Shown here: piece after piece, positions 53,501 through 63,771 of the stretch
Numbering within the stretch: the stretch's first letter is position 1
Layout of the letters: each line of letters starts with the position of its first letter
NCBI GenBank assembly: GCA_028571685.1
Contig: CM053156.1
Span: forward strand, 88,911,049 to 88,975,048
Length of the DNA stretch: 64,000 nucleotides
Direction of reading: 5' to 3'
Source: Heterohyrax brucei
Taxonomy: Eukaryota; Chordata; Mammalia; Hyracoidea; Procaviidae
Made by a program: the position numbers and the translations under genes
Notes under the pieces: model-generated
Told to the model about the DNA's origin: nothing
The model's database searches: none
What the model saw: only the letters and a program-made list of their open reading frames with translations

Positions 53501-54573
53501 TATATATACCGTCAGCGAAACACTATGCAATGATAAATAACAATGCTGATTTTAGGAAAAATCTGATAACCTGGTTTCAATTGGAAGACAGTATGCTGAA
53601 TGAAAGTAGTCAGCGACAAAAGGACAAATATGGTATAAGATCCCTACGATAAGAACTTAAAAACAGTTTCATGCATTGAAGAAAAGACTCTTTGACAGGT
53701 GCAAGGGTGAGGAGGGCGAGAGGGTTGGGGGAGGGTCTAGATTAGATAGTGGATAAAACTTTGGTTGGGTGAAATCTGTGACAGCACACATTAGAAAAAA
53801 GATCAGAGTAGCTGGGGCAGGGGGCCGAGGACCATTCTCTCAGGGGAAATCGAGGCCAAATTGGTACATTTTGCTAAGAGAGCCTTCTGCACTCCACATT
53901 GTTGAGTGGTGTCTGGGGTCTTTAAAACTGCCAGGTTGCCATCTGAGAGTACAGCAAATGGTCCCAACTTGGCAGGAATGGATGACCACCAAGGACCAAA
54001 ATGACACGGGGGAAAGAGAACCCAGAAGACAGATCCACGTGAGTGAGTGACTACATTGGCTTGTGACCAGAAAAACCAGATAATGCCCTGCCACCACCAA
54101 TGGTAGCCGTGGTAGAGCTCACAAAGTTGAGTCTCACTGGCAAGACAAGAATAAAAAGGAGTACACCCTGAGATCTCCACTGAGGGACCGCAACTGATGG
54201 TCCAGGGGCCCCAGGGTTCCCCTGGGAGCATGGCCCCTGGCCCTGATGCTGCCCCTGTCCATAAATCATAATGGAGGTCAACTCTTCAGACAGGAGGGGA
54301 TTGGACTTGGCTACACAGAGTGACCATATCATGTGTGCACTTTATGGTTTTACACATCCGTGGGACGTCAGCCTGCTGACCTCCTATTGGAGACAGGGGA
54401 GTGGGTGGAGAGGAGGGGATAGGAGACTCTTGGGAGGATAAGACATGTATGGAGCAGAGAGGAAGAGTGTGCTGGGAGGGAGGGCAGTGCTGGGCAGGGA
54501 GAGCAGTGGGAGCTGCATATAGGTGGGCATGCAAATTTATATGGGAATGTACCTTTTTACTCAATCATAATTT
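53501..54573 (+). other. L1 3' UTR
   Basis: Follows the ORF2 end. It contains a G-rich stretch near 53,700-53,745 (gagggcgagagggttgggggaggg), a common L1 3' UTR trait, and blocks shared with the fragment at 43,830. It ends just before the right target-site duplication. Confidence 0.75.
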
Positions 54574-54588
54574 AAAAAATAGCTTCAG
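54574..54588. repeat. L1 target-site duplication, right
   Basis: aaaaaatagcttcag, the partner of 49,830-49,844 with one mismatch. Confidence 0.85.
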
Positions 54589-54885
54589 TTTTGAGAAATA
54601 GAGAAACCTGCAAACCACTGTCAGCATCTGCCTGCACTTCCTTGTTCTTGGCCTTCCCTGTCTGGCTGTCAGTGCCTATCCAGGGCCAGAGGCACAGATA
54701 GGCTGCAACTGTTTATACTGCCAGTCACGCAGAAAATACGAGAATCTGTTTTAAAAGATGCTCCTATTTACAAAGAAAGCATAAAATCATATTTATGAGA
54801 AAATTAGCTTTCTGACAGACTTTTTTTTGGATCTATTTTGCAGTTTTTTTTCCATTTAATTTGGAGTTATCTGTGAAGGGAGTAA
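54589..54885. other. Unassigned sequence right of L1
   Basis: No repeat recognised. Probably the pre-insertion flank of the RTE locus. Confidence 0.3.
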
Positions 54886-54889
54886 ACAA

Positions 54890-55078
54890 AACAAAAATGT
54901 CCAAATCAGTTCAGTAGAGTCCCTTCTCACTCATGGCACAAGTGCCCGCTGGTTCTCAAGGCTGTGACCTTTCAGAAACAGATCACCAGGCCTTTCTTTC
55001 AAGATGTCTTTGAGTGGTTTCAAAGCACCAACCTTTCAGTTAGTAGTGAAGTGCTCGTTCATTTGTACTGCCCAAAAT
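54890..55078 (-). repeat. AfroSINE-like SINE, long subtype, reverse
   Basis: Tail 'aaatcagttcagtagagtcccttctcac', 'ctcaaggctgtgacctttcagaaacagatcaccagg' middle and 'tttcaaagcaccaacctttcagttag', with a decayed head. Confidence 0.88.
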
Positions 55079-55080
55079 AC

Positions 55081-55247
55081 CAAACTGAACCCAAATCTGT
55101 TGCTGTTGAGTCAGTTCTAACTTACAGCAACCCTATAGCACAGAGTAGAACTGCCCCATAGGGTTTCCAAAGAGTGGTTGGTGGATTCAAACTGCCAACC
55201 TTTAGGTTAGCATCTGAGCTTTTAAGCACTGTGCCATCTGGACTCCA
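55081..55247 (-). repeat. AfroSINE-like SINE, reverse
   Basis: 'aacccaaatctgttgctgttgagtcagttc' tail, 'agagtagaactgccccatagggtttcc' body, 'attcaaactgccaacctttagg' and terminal 'tgtgccatctggactcc'. Well preserved. Confidence 0.92.
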
Positions 55248-56138
55248 GGGACCCTAGTGAAGACCCTGTGAGATCCATGGACTGTATAAAGACAACATAT
55301 TCTATCCAGGCAATTTGGATTCTGTAGGTTTTCATTGGACCAATCTGGCCTCAGTGAAGACCAATGGAAGTCACGCCAGGTGGAATTTGGAAGGCTGTGT
55401 GTCCAGGACATGGCAGCTGGCTAAGGCCTCTCAGCCATCAATAGCAAGAATCAGTTTTGTGTTTGTTGGCAGAACTGTCTCAGCAGGAGGATTATTTACC
55501 TAATGGCTGTGTTCAGCAGGACATCCAATAGAACAAAGGGTGCTCAGAGGCTCCCTGGTGTGGGACCACCAATGGAAAGGCTACCCCTAAAACAAGTCAC
55601 CCTGTGTAACGTAACTAGTCAATGTGTGACAGCAGCCACCAGGGCTCTGCCCTACTAGGTCTGAGTTCATGACTGGCCTCCCAAACATGGGCTGCTTGCT
55701 CTCCCTACTCCTGGCCTGAACAGCCTAATTCACGGCTTCTACTTCCTCACTGTGTCACTTCCCAGTTCCCAGTTACGGGGAATAAGCTCCACAGCTGCTG
55801 TGTAGCCACCTCACAGACTCCCCAGGCTCTGTAGCCTTGGAGTTATGTATTTATTTGTTTTTTGTGTATGTGTGTGTGCATATGTGTGGGAATACACAGC
55901 CAGACACACACCATCCCAGTCATCTTCTACATGTGTAACTCACTGACATCTATCGCGTTCAGGTTGCGATATCATTCTCACTGTCCTTTTCCAAATCATC
56001 TCCACAGCTATTTTCTTCAACTCACTGCCTCCCTAAGTTTCCCATCCAGCTTTTCCAGTTGCCATTGGCAATTTCAATCCTGTGTAGCTGTTTAAAAGAA
56101 CACAATGCTCAAGGTAGATAACTTCACTAATTAAAGGA
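55248..56138. other. Unassigned sequence
   Basis: No repeat recognised apart from a short TG-rich run near 55,860-55,888. Confidence 0.3.
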
Positions 56139-56139
56139 A

Positions 56140-56397
56140 CTTCAGTTATTTTTTTCATTCAAAGAGGATTTCAGGGAACAGTTTCGGTTTAAGGTTTTAA
56201 GTTTGAAGACTGTTTCAGCACAATGGTTTTGGGGGTTCAGCCAGCCCAAAAGTCTGGGTTCTGTGAGAATTTGAGGCTCTGTTTCACACTCCCCCCTTTT
56301 GATCCTCTGTAGAATCTTTGATGAAAACATTCAGTTATGGTAGCCAAGCACCATCCTATTCTTCTGGTCTTTGGGCAAAGGAGGCAGTTGACTTATT
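56140..56397 (-). mobile_element. L1 3' UTR fragment, reverse
   Basis: In reverse complement it shows 'aggatggtgcttggctaccataactgaa', 'gatcaaaaggggggagtgtg' and 'cccccaaaaccattgtgctg'. This is the same L1 3' UTR type as 1,562 and 26,515. Confidence 0.75.
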
Positions 56398-57365
56398 TTT
56401 AGCTAGGGACAGTCCTACCATTTTGAATTCCATGCCTCACCTGAGACTTCACTGATTGCTTTATGTTACATTATTTTAACTCACCTAATTCAAATGCCAA
56501 CAAAAATGTGACCACACTGCAGTCAGCACCAGAGTGCCTACTTTGAGAGCTGTTATGCATTTTTAAGGTGCACTTATGTGATAATGTCAACTCAAACCTG
56601 CACTGATTTTCTCTAGGTGATTAATTTGTTAGCATGACCATTACCCAGGAGAAAACAAACAATAGGAAAAGAGCTGATAAAACCCTTTCCATTAAAGGAA
56701 ATGCTGGGAAGCCCAGTAGGAACTCTTGGTTCCTTGATTAACAGTGAAGAATCCAAATGTATCTATTAGAAGCTGCCAGGAGGCTGTTTCCTAGAAAAGT
56801 GTTTCTTTGGACAGGCCTGCAAAAATAATACACCCCTGTGGAAAGTCTGCTCTTGCCCTGGGTAACCATGTATATACGAATTTCCACAGGGTGGCTGACA
56901 CGGCCACATTTCAAGACCTCAGATAGCAGACACAAAGGGCCAGGGTGGCGGAGCAGGAGGCAGGGGCCACATCATCCATTGCCCTGCATGTGCTGGCAGG
57001 GCTTCTAGTATTTATCCCCAAGGATGCAGGGAGACAGTGTACCCCGAAGGATGTAGAACGTTGCATAGATGCTCTCATGTGGGATGTCACTTGTCAGATG
57101 CCCCCACCTCCAGCTGGCATAGGTGGAAAGGGTCCTGTTTGTGGTGTTTCCATGGAGGGGTGAGTCATGGAGAATCTAACCCACTTACCTTGTAAGGAGG
57201 ACTAGGATGGCAGGGTGAGGGTGGTGATCTTGTGACATCATGTGACATGAAGCATCCGGATAGTAAGAGAGCCTGTGGCCATGGACCACTGGGAACAGCT
57301 TTCTCACTCCTGGGCAGATCTCCTTTGGGAGCCTCAGCCCCTCTCAGCATGAAGGACTATGGGAA
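56398..57365. other. Unassigned sequence
   Basis: No repeat or gene feature recognised over about 970 bases. Confidence 0.3.
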
Positions 57366-57369
57366 AGAT

Positions 57370-57548
57370 CCAAGCTTGGAGCTGGGAAGGCCTGGCTTTG
57401 AAACTCAACTCGGCCACCTCTTAGCAGTGTGAGCTTTCTATTCCTGGTGCTTGTCTCCTCCTCTGTGAAGAAAGAACAAAAGTCTGCCTTGTGATGCTGC
57501 TGCAAAATCCAAACCAGGGCATTTGCAAACCACTTAGCACAGAGGCTC
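57370..57548 (+). repeat. MIR SINE
   Basis: 'ggagctgggaaggcctggctttgaaactcaactcggccacctcttagcagtgtgagc' follows the MIR tRNA-related and core order (ggctctgccacttactagctgtgtgacc type). It continues to 'gcaaaccacttagcac'. Confidence 0.75.
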
Positions 57549-57888
57549 TCACCATTTTGTCAGGTTCATGATCAGTAATCACATGCTCCAACGCAGCATG
57601 CACCCACCCAACACCTCTGCGTTCACTGTCCAAGAAGCTGTCCCCAGCAAGCTGCAGAGTTGTAGATTTGGTGGTTCTCCCCATTTTACAGGAAAAACTG
57701 GTCATGGATGACACCGTGCGATGTGAAGTTGCAGGGTGGTGAGGAGGCCCATGACCGTGGACTCACGGGTACGTAACCTGCCGGCCCTGGAAATGGCAAG
57801 TCCCCCAGCCCCCAGCCTGTCTCTGAGCGCTAAGCCTCAGCTGTGCTCCAGACACCAGCCACTTCTGACCTCACATTGTCACTGCTCT
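57549..57888. other. Unassigned sequence
   Basis: A short 'ccccattttacaggaaaaactg' motif near 57,678 could be a reverse MIR scrap. The remainder is unassigned. Confidence 0.35.
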
Positions 57889-57889
57889 T

Positions 57890-58083
57890 TGCTGCCCTTG
57901 TGTTTGGCCTCTATTCATGGTGACACCACGTGTCACAGAGTAGAACAACTCCCGAGGGTTTCCTTGCTGTGATCTTTATAGAAGCGACTTGTCAACCCCT
58001 TCACCTGAAGCCTGCTGCTTGGGTTTGGACCGCCAACCTGTAAACTAGCCGTCAAACACTAATCATCGCACCACCTAGGGGCC
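57890..58083 (-). repeat. AfroSINE-like SINE, long subtype, reverse
   Basis: Tail 'gtgtttggcctctattcatggtgacacc', body 'gagtagaacaactcccgagggtttcc', 'ggtttggaccgccaacctgtaaac' and terminal 'cgcaccacctagggg'. Confidence 0.85.
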
Positions 58084-58478
58084 TTGTTCTCATGATGTAG
58101 CCAGTGGAAGCAGTGTGCATGATGCCACTATGGTGAACCACGTCTTACACTGTAGCCACAGCTGCCCCCGCTGTTTTGGTTCAGAAAGCTGGACAGCTGA
58201 CTGAGGCAAACCGTGACGCGTGGGCTGAGGGACTTCCAAGGATGGCTCCTGAGCAGGAGCCATTAGAAGTGCCTTTTGAAGTCCGCCCCAGCTTCCACCC
58301 TAAGGGCAAAGGATGGAAGGATGAGGACCCACATGTCCTCTGCCTCCCCCTTTCCTTCTCAGACTTCCATGAGGGCTTTTCTTCAAGAGCCGTGGAATTG
58401 AAGACAGGCGTTCGATGTGAAGCCTGTATTCTGGTGCCCCTGGCTCTGCTGTTCCCACAGCCAAAAGGTAAAACAACC
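58084..58478. other. Unassigned sequence
   Basis: No repeat recognised. Overlapping frames at 58,176-58,663 on both strands have no domain. Confidence 0.3.
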
Positions 58479-58547
58479 CAGTTACTGACCAACAGATGGA
58501 TGGATACATAAAATGTGGCCAAGGCACACAGTGGAATCTTAAAGAAA

Positions 58548-58852
58548 CGAAAACGAACCCATTGCCAGTGAGTCGGTTCCGAATCGCGGCCACCCCAAGC
58601 CTTACAGAGCAGAGCTGCTCCATGGGGTTTTGAACGGCTGTAATCTTCACAGAAGCAGATCACCAGGCCCTTCTTCCTAGATGCTCCCAGGTAGGTTTAG
58701 TCTGCCAACCTTTTTGCTTGGTAAACCAAAACAAAACCAAGCCAAACCAAACCCATTGCCCTGGAGTCGCAGCCGACTCGGCACTTAACCACTCACTGCC
58801 CCACCGAGGTTTCCAAAGAGGGGAATGTGAACCATCTGTGCCACCCAGGGAC
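58548..58852 (-). repeat. AfroSINE-like SINE, long subtype, itself interrupted, reverse
   Basis: 'cgaacccattgccagtgagtcggttcc' tail, 'gcagagctgctccatggggtttt' body, 'acagaagcagatcaccaggcccttcttcc' middle and terminal 'ctgtgccacccagggacc' at 58,836-58,852. A second SINE breaks it near 58,722. Confidence 0.88.
58724..58814 (-). repeat. Short AfroSINE inside another SINE, reverse
   Basis: A-rich tail 'aaaccaaaacaaaaccaagcc', 'acccattgccctggagtcgcagccgactcgg' and then directly 'cacttaaccactcactgccccaccgaggtttcc'. The middle of the element is missing. Confidence 0.85.
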
Positions 58853-59216
58853 CTGGTGGAATTTTACTCAGCCATCAGAAGGAGTGAGATCTGATCCCTG
58901 CTATGGCATGGGTGATCCTTGAAAACATCATGCTGAGTGAAAGTAGACGAATACCAAAGGCCACGTATTGTATGAGTCGATTTACGCAGACGTCCAGAGT
59001 CAGAAAACACAGAGCAGCAACAGGAAGCCACCTAGCAGTTGCCAAGGGCCGGAGGGGACAGAGGGAGGGAAATGACTGCTTAGTGGGTATGAGGTTTCTC
59101 TCTGGGGCAGTAAGAATGTTCTGGAAGCAGTGTGGTGATAGCTACACACCCATGTGAGTGAGTTTAATGTCGTGCACAGTAAATTTTACGCCGTGTGCAC
59201 TTCACCACAGTGAAGG

Positions 59217-59688
59217 ACAAGGAGTCCTGGCCCCAGACCTGAGCAGCCCTGAGCACACAGGGCCGTGTACTCTGCTGCCTCAAACTGGGTTGCTGGCTGT
59301 ATTTTGTTTTATTTTACTTTGTTTTTTTCTACATTAAAAGCCCATCTGTGAACCTCAGGCTGATTTCCCTTTGAAATGTCTGATTTTCCATTTTACAAGT
59401 GCACAATGAATGCTGATGAGCGTCCCTTTGTCACGGGTCATTTGTGACTTTGACAGTGGCTCTCCTAATATACCTGGTGAAGGAGCGGATTGGCTTGCTA
59501 ATAGTGACTCCACAAAAGGAAGTCCTTCCTCGGCCGCCTCCACCTGGCTTGGCAGCATGCCCTGGACTGCAGGCACACCTGGGGGATCGCGGCTCTCGAC
59601 TTGACTTGTGCGGGCTCTCGCCAGTTGACTCAGCTGGCGGTTAGAGAGAAGGAAAACGCGAAGGACAAACTCATACACGCCTGGTCCA
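59217..59688. other. Unassigned sequence
   Basis: No repeat recognised. Opposed frames near 59,355-59,678 have no domain. Confidence 0.3.
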
Positions 59689-59689
59689 G

Positions 59690-60075
59690 GAGCTACAGCC
59701 TATCAGTTGCTCGTGGCTAAAATAATGCCGCTGCTAATGCCTTTTTGAATATTCACGTCCACCCCCGACTTGCGGCAACATGATAATCTGTCCGTGCTCC
59801 GTGGTACTTCTGCCTTTCCAACCAAGTGACATTTGTCATACTCAAATAGGAACAATTATTAATAATTTTCGTTTCATTAGAAGCACTACAATAAAATGTC
59901 AACAGCCTTAAAAGTGCATCAGAAGTGTACAAATTAATTTTGATTTTCTGAAGTGTAATTACTTCTGTAAGTGCCAGACTGTGTAATCACTGTAGGCATT
60001 ACTTGTGCAATCAATTATACTTAAATGCACTTAGCTGTTTTCAAACATCAGTTTCAGAGGTCACCTGTTGGTGTT
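59690..60075. promoter_or_regulatory. AT-rich candidate conserved element
   Basis: Contains clustered ATTA/TAAT-type cores (attattaataattttcg, caaattaattttg, caatcaattatac) and an interrupted palindrome gaagtgtaattacttc at about 59,949. No simple repeats or recognised transposon. This profile resembles developmental enhancer DNA, but conservation cannot be judged from one sequence. Confidence 0.3.
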
Positions 60076-60490
60076 TTTGATATGACAATGGGTGAGGTTA
60101 TCACTCATATCAGACATGCAGTAACCAAGGGATGGGTAAGGTGAAGGGGAGATAAATTGAAATATAACAGCAAGAATACCTCAAGCAAGAGAACACGCCC
60201 TCCCACCTAGGAATTTCTCCTTAATTAGTTTTACTTTAATTCTGGTTGAGGTACTACACACGGTAACTAATGGAGTTTTCACAATGGAAAAGCAGAGGTG
60301 GTAATTTATATGTGTTTTAGCGTGTGAATGTTGAAAACGTGAGTTCTGATATTAGGCTTTCCAAGTTGTTAAGCCGTGTGCTATGGAGTCAATGACTCCG
60401 GACCTCCCAGCTGTGTTTATCTTTACAGCGAAGGTGTCTGGGGTCCCTGCCTCCGAGGGGCTACTGACCCCATCTTCAGTGTTGACTGTT
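60076..60490. other. Unassigned sequence
   Basis: AT-leaning, no repeat or coding signature recognised. Confidence 0.3.
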
Positions 60491-60503
60491 TGTTTGGTCT
60501 AAG

Positions 60504-60705
60504 ATAGAGCGATAAATCATAGTTGAGATTTACTGTGTAGAGTTAGGGTTGCATTTTTCTTTTCTTTCCTTTTGTCTACGAATGTGCAACTAAGCTTCTT
60601 AACTAGCTAGCCAGTAGCCATTGAGTTGATTCTGAACATGACGAAGATGTGTGTGTCAGAGTGGGGCTGTGCTCCGCAGGGTTTTCACTGGCTGATTTTT
60701 CAAAG
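60504..60705 (-). repeat. Duplicate of SINE plus flank (left copy)
   Basis: Carries a truncated reverse SINE (60,607-60,705, 'agccattgagttgattctgaac' then 'ggttttcactggctgatttttcaaag'). The preceding 100 bases ('gatagagcgataaatcata', 'gtagagttagggttgcatttttctt', 'aatgtgcaactaagcttcttaactagct') also match 61,391-61,500. Confidence 0.85.
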
Positions 60706-60750
60706 TCTAGTGCAGAGTAAATGCTTAATAAATATTTACTGAAAGAGCAA
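60706..60750 (+). repeat. MIR/L2 3' tail scrap
   Basis: 'gcagagtaaatgcttaataaatatttactgaaagagc' matches the shared MIR/L2 tail. Confidence 0.55.
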
Positions 60751-61024
60751 ATGAGTAACAGTTGCCATGAAAATTCAGTCATAAAATGCAGAAGTGTTCA
60801 TTAACTGTTCACAAGCATTATTGGTCTTGTTAATCATCATAATAAATATCTGCTTCTTAATAATAATTTCAATCTTAGAAAATCTATTGATTCCACTTAC
60901 TTTGGCCAATAAACTCAATGAACCCATGAGAATATTCTACCTATCACTAATAATTAAATAAATGGAAACTAAGACATCAACTGAATCCCTTCATTGCCTA
61001 AAAACCAGAAAAAAGTCAATAACG
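60751..61024. other. Unassigned AT-rich sequence
   Basis: No repeat recognised. Several ATTA cores are present, for example near 60,920-60,960. Confidence 0.3.
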
Positions 61025-61440
61025 TCTAGGATGGGTGAAATAGTGAGAATGTGGGCACTTTCTTATACTGCTGGAAGGAATATTAATCGGTCCAACCTTT
61101 CTGAAGATTGGGATAAATCTATCAAAATTAAAAAAGTATTGTTTATTTAACCTTTGACCAAGCAGTTCTGTTACAGGTATCTAGCTTATAGAAATAGCTA
61201 TTAAGTAGACAAAGGCAGTTACACAAAGGACTTCTCTGAAGTCCTGTTTAATTGCATAAAATTGAAACAATGTCAATAGACAGCAATAGAGAGCAGGTAA
61301 TTAAGCTACGGTACATCCAAAGAGCAAAATCCCATGTTGCCATTAAGATGAAGAATCGTTATGGATTGATTCAAGTATCAACACGTCTATGATAGAGCAA
61401 TAAGTCATATAAACAAGTTTGGATTCAAAGTGTAGAGTTA
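61025..61440 (+). mobile_element. Old L1 3' fragment
   Basis: Matches the old L1 ORF2 end and 3' UTR order: 'gggcactttcttatactgctggaagg', 'cctttgaccaagcagttctgttacaggta', 'cagcaatagagagcaggtaattaagctacggtacatcc' and 'gatagagcaataagtcatataaacaag'. Frames broken. Confidence 0.65.
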
Positions 61441-61665
61441 TGGTTGCATTTCTTTTCTTTTTTTTTTTTTTTAAGAATGTGCAACTAAGCTTCTTAACTA
61501 GCTAACCAGTAGCTGTTGAGTTGACTCCGAACATGACAACGATGGATGTGTCAGAGTAGGGCTGTGCTCCATAGGGTTTTCAGTGGCTGATTTTTCAAAA
61601 GGAGACTACCAGACCTTTCTTCTTCTAAGTATGCAGATGGACCTGAACTGGAAAGTAGGACACGG
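61391..61665 (-). repeat. SINE plus flank (right, more complete copy)
   Basis: Reverse long-subtype SINE at about 61,505-61,665. It has 'agctgttgagttgactccgaac', 'gtgctccatagggttttcagtggctg', 'aaaggagactaccagacc' and 'agatggacctgaactgg'. Its left flank at 61,391-61,500 matches the flank of the left copy, which argues for duplication rather than two insertions. Confidence 0.85.
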
Positions 61666-61777
61666 ATTAAACAGACACAATTGATACTTCTCAGGAAATG
61701 AAGTTGAATTGGGTATAGTTGTGCCTATCATTTCTTTCACACATTTTAAGTAGTGGAATGTATTTAACTTTCATAAG

Positions 61778-61828
61778 AAGTAGGATCACCATGAGTTGGA
61801 TCCGACTCGACGGCACTTGGCTTGGCAA
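61778..61828 (+). repeat. SINE tail fragment, forward
   Basis: 'ggatcaccatgagttggatccgactcgacggcacttggcttggc' is a SINE 3' tail without body. Confidence 0.8.
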
Positions 61829-61892
61829 GAAGTTTAAAATAAAAACATTAACTTCGTTAAAAAAATATCTTTTTAATATTCGATGACTCTTT

Positions 61893-61933
61893 CAGATCCA
61901 ACTTGATGGCACTTGGCTTGGCTTGGCTTTGGT
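61893..61933 (+). repeat. SINE tail fragment, forward
   Basis: 'agatccaacttgatggcacttggcttggcttggctttgg' repeats the end of the tail at 61,778, with extra cttgg units. Confidence 0.75.
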
Positions 61934-62131
61934 AACTAGACAACCAAATCAACAAAGAGTTACCAAACTCTTCTGACGCCTTTCCTTGTCCAGTGGCTGC
62001 ATTTCCTTCCTTGCTACTCTGCTAGCTACTAAATGGAATTGACAAGCATCTGGACCAGTGTCGATGGAAACTTGGAGAAACAGAGCTGGTACAGTCCGAT
62101 CATTTCCATGACCTCTCATTTCCTCAGAAAC

Positions 62132-62316
62132 TCTGCTGTGGCAGTGGTTAAACACAGAAAGGTTGATAGTTCCAACTTACTCAGAGGATTTGCTGGAGAA
62201 AGACTGGGCGATCTGCTCCTGTAAAGATGACAACCTACAACCCTTATGGGACAGTTCTTCTCCATCACATGGAATCACTATGAGACGGAATCAACTTGAC
62301 GGCACCCAACAGCCTT
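62132..62316 (+). repeat. AfroSINE-like SINE, long subtype, forward
   Basis: Head 'ctctgctgtggcagtggttaaacac', 'aaggttgatagttccaac', 'agactgggcgatctgctcctgtaaagat' middle, 'aacccttatgggacagttcttc' body and tail 'gagacggaatcaacttgacggcacccaac'. Confidence 0.92.
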
Positions 62317-63120
62317 GTTATTTGGTTCAACGTTTTCAGGAGTGTTCCGCTGCAAAACTTACAAGTCTGAAAAGTACTGGTGAACTTTGACCACTCCTAG
62401 AACTTTCCAAAGTTATGGACAATTCAGTCACAAAATTATGTCCTAATCTTCAAAATCATTTCTGTTACTACCATGGGAATTTCTGCCAAGTAGTCACTAT
62501 ACCAAAACGTCAAAGTCCTATCTCCATGCTAATGGGGATGATAATTTTAGTTCTTCACGAGCAGGAGGGAGTGGTTTGTTAGACTTTCTGGAACCATTTT
62601 CATCGATGTCCATGAAGGAGTCCATTTCAGTCTACCATGTTGACTTTTAAGAAAGAATCACGTTTTAAAACACTGTATTATAAGAAAAAAATATAATTAT
62701 GGGAAAAATGATGAAACCATAAAATATAAAAGTAAGTCCTATTTTAAAAAATTAGTCTCCTTCTTTAAATAAAATAGAACACTGTATTGACCTGAGAACT
62801 TGGTTAATGAGGCATTTGCCAAATTGTGTAGTTTTTATGGCTTGCCAAGTGTGTAATTACTTTGCTTGGCACTTCTAAAAAATGTTATTATCAACTCTTC
62901 TTCCAAAGAAAATTATGCAACATAATTATTAACTCTAAAATTACACACACATTTATCCGCTAGTGTTTGCTTTCAGGCTTCAGCTGTCACTTCGGCATTG
63001 GCTGCCTGAATCACGCACCTGCTCCTGATGATGCTTCTAGTATGTTCCCCCTAATTTCCATTATGTGGTAGAAAGCCAGACATGGAGGAAGATAAGGAAA
63101 CAAAAACTGGGCTAATCGAA
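62317..63120. other. Unassigned AT-rich sequence
   Basis: No repeat recognised. The section 62,780-62,960 has near-repeated aattgtgtag/gtgtaattac and ataattatt motifs and is otherwise single-copy in appearance, so it is another candidate regulatory stretch by composition only. Confidence 0.3.
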
Positions 63121-63124
63121 AATC

Positions 63125-63768
63125 ACATCTCCCCAAACCGGAGATCTGCAGATGACACAACTTCACTTGCTGACAGCAAAGGGGACTTGAAGTCCTCACC
63201 GATCAAAGGCTACAGCCTTCAGGATGGATTGTACCTCGAGGTAAAGAAAAAAAAATCCTCATGACTTGTCCATGATAAATGGAGGGAACATTGAAGTTGA
63301 GGATCTCATTTCACACGGATCCACTATCATCACCAGCAGAAACAGCAGTCAAAAAATCAAATCTGCTGCACAAGACCTCTTGAAAGTATTGAAAAGCAAA
63401 TCTTCCCTTTGAAGACTCAGTGGGCCTGATTCGACCCATGGTGTTTTCAGTTGCCTCGTAGAATCTGGACAACGGATAAGGAAGACTGAAGAAGAACTGA
63501 TGCCTTTGAATGGTGCTAGTGAGGATGCCAGAAGGACTAGCCGATCTGCCTTGGAAGAAGTACAGCCAGAACGCTCCCTAGACGCGAGAGTGCTGAGACT
63601 TCGTGTTACGTATTTTGGACATGTTATAAGGAGAGATCAGTACCTAGAGAAGGACGTCATGCTTGGCAGAGGGTCAGAAGAAACGAGAAAGCTCTCAGTG
63701 AGATGGATCGACACAGTGGTTCAAACACAGGAAAGATTGTGAGGACGGCACAGAACTGGAATCTAAGT
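63125..63768 (+). mobile_element. RTE LINE 3' fragment
   Basis: 'gcagatgacacaacttcacttgctgacagcaaaggggacttgaag' begins around the reverse-transcriptase catalytic box. 'ctgctgcacaagacctcttgaaag', 'ctggacaacggataaggaagac', 'cttggaagaagtacagcc' and 'ggagagatcagtacctagagaagg' follow. The normal last 45 or so bases are missing. A degraded C-terminal frame lies at 63,500-63,742. Confidence 0.9.
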
Positions 63769-63771
63769 TTT

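Larger units (their letters stand above)
49845..54573 (+). mobile_element. L1 LINE, full-length ends, reverse transcriptase deleted
   Basis: Bounded by a 15-bp target-site duplication with one mismatch. Order: 5' UTR (49,845-50,673, opening ggaggtggagtcaagatgg), ORF1 remnant, a 370-bp inter-ORF region, the N-terminal endonuclease part of ORF2, an abrupt jump near 52,810-52,880, then the C-terminal cysteine-rich part of ORF2 and about 1 kb of 3' UTR. Its length is 4.7 kb where intact mammalian L1s are about 6-7 kb. The missing part is the reverse-transcriptase domain. It may be a post-insertion deletion or a non-autonomous family. Confidence 0.9.
58480..59216 (+). mobile_element. L1 3' fragment split by SINEs
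   Basis: 'aacagatggatggatacataaaatgtggcc' up to 58,545 continues at about 58,857 with 'ggaattttactcagccatcagaagg', 'cttgaaaacatcatgctgagtgaaagtag' and 'gttgccaagggccggaggggacag'. It ends 'gtgcacttcacca'. This is the 3' end of an old mammalian L1. The interruption is flanked by gtggaat(c/t)tta at 58,533 and 58,857. Confidence 0.82.
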
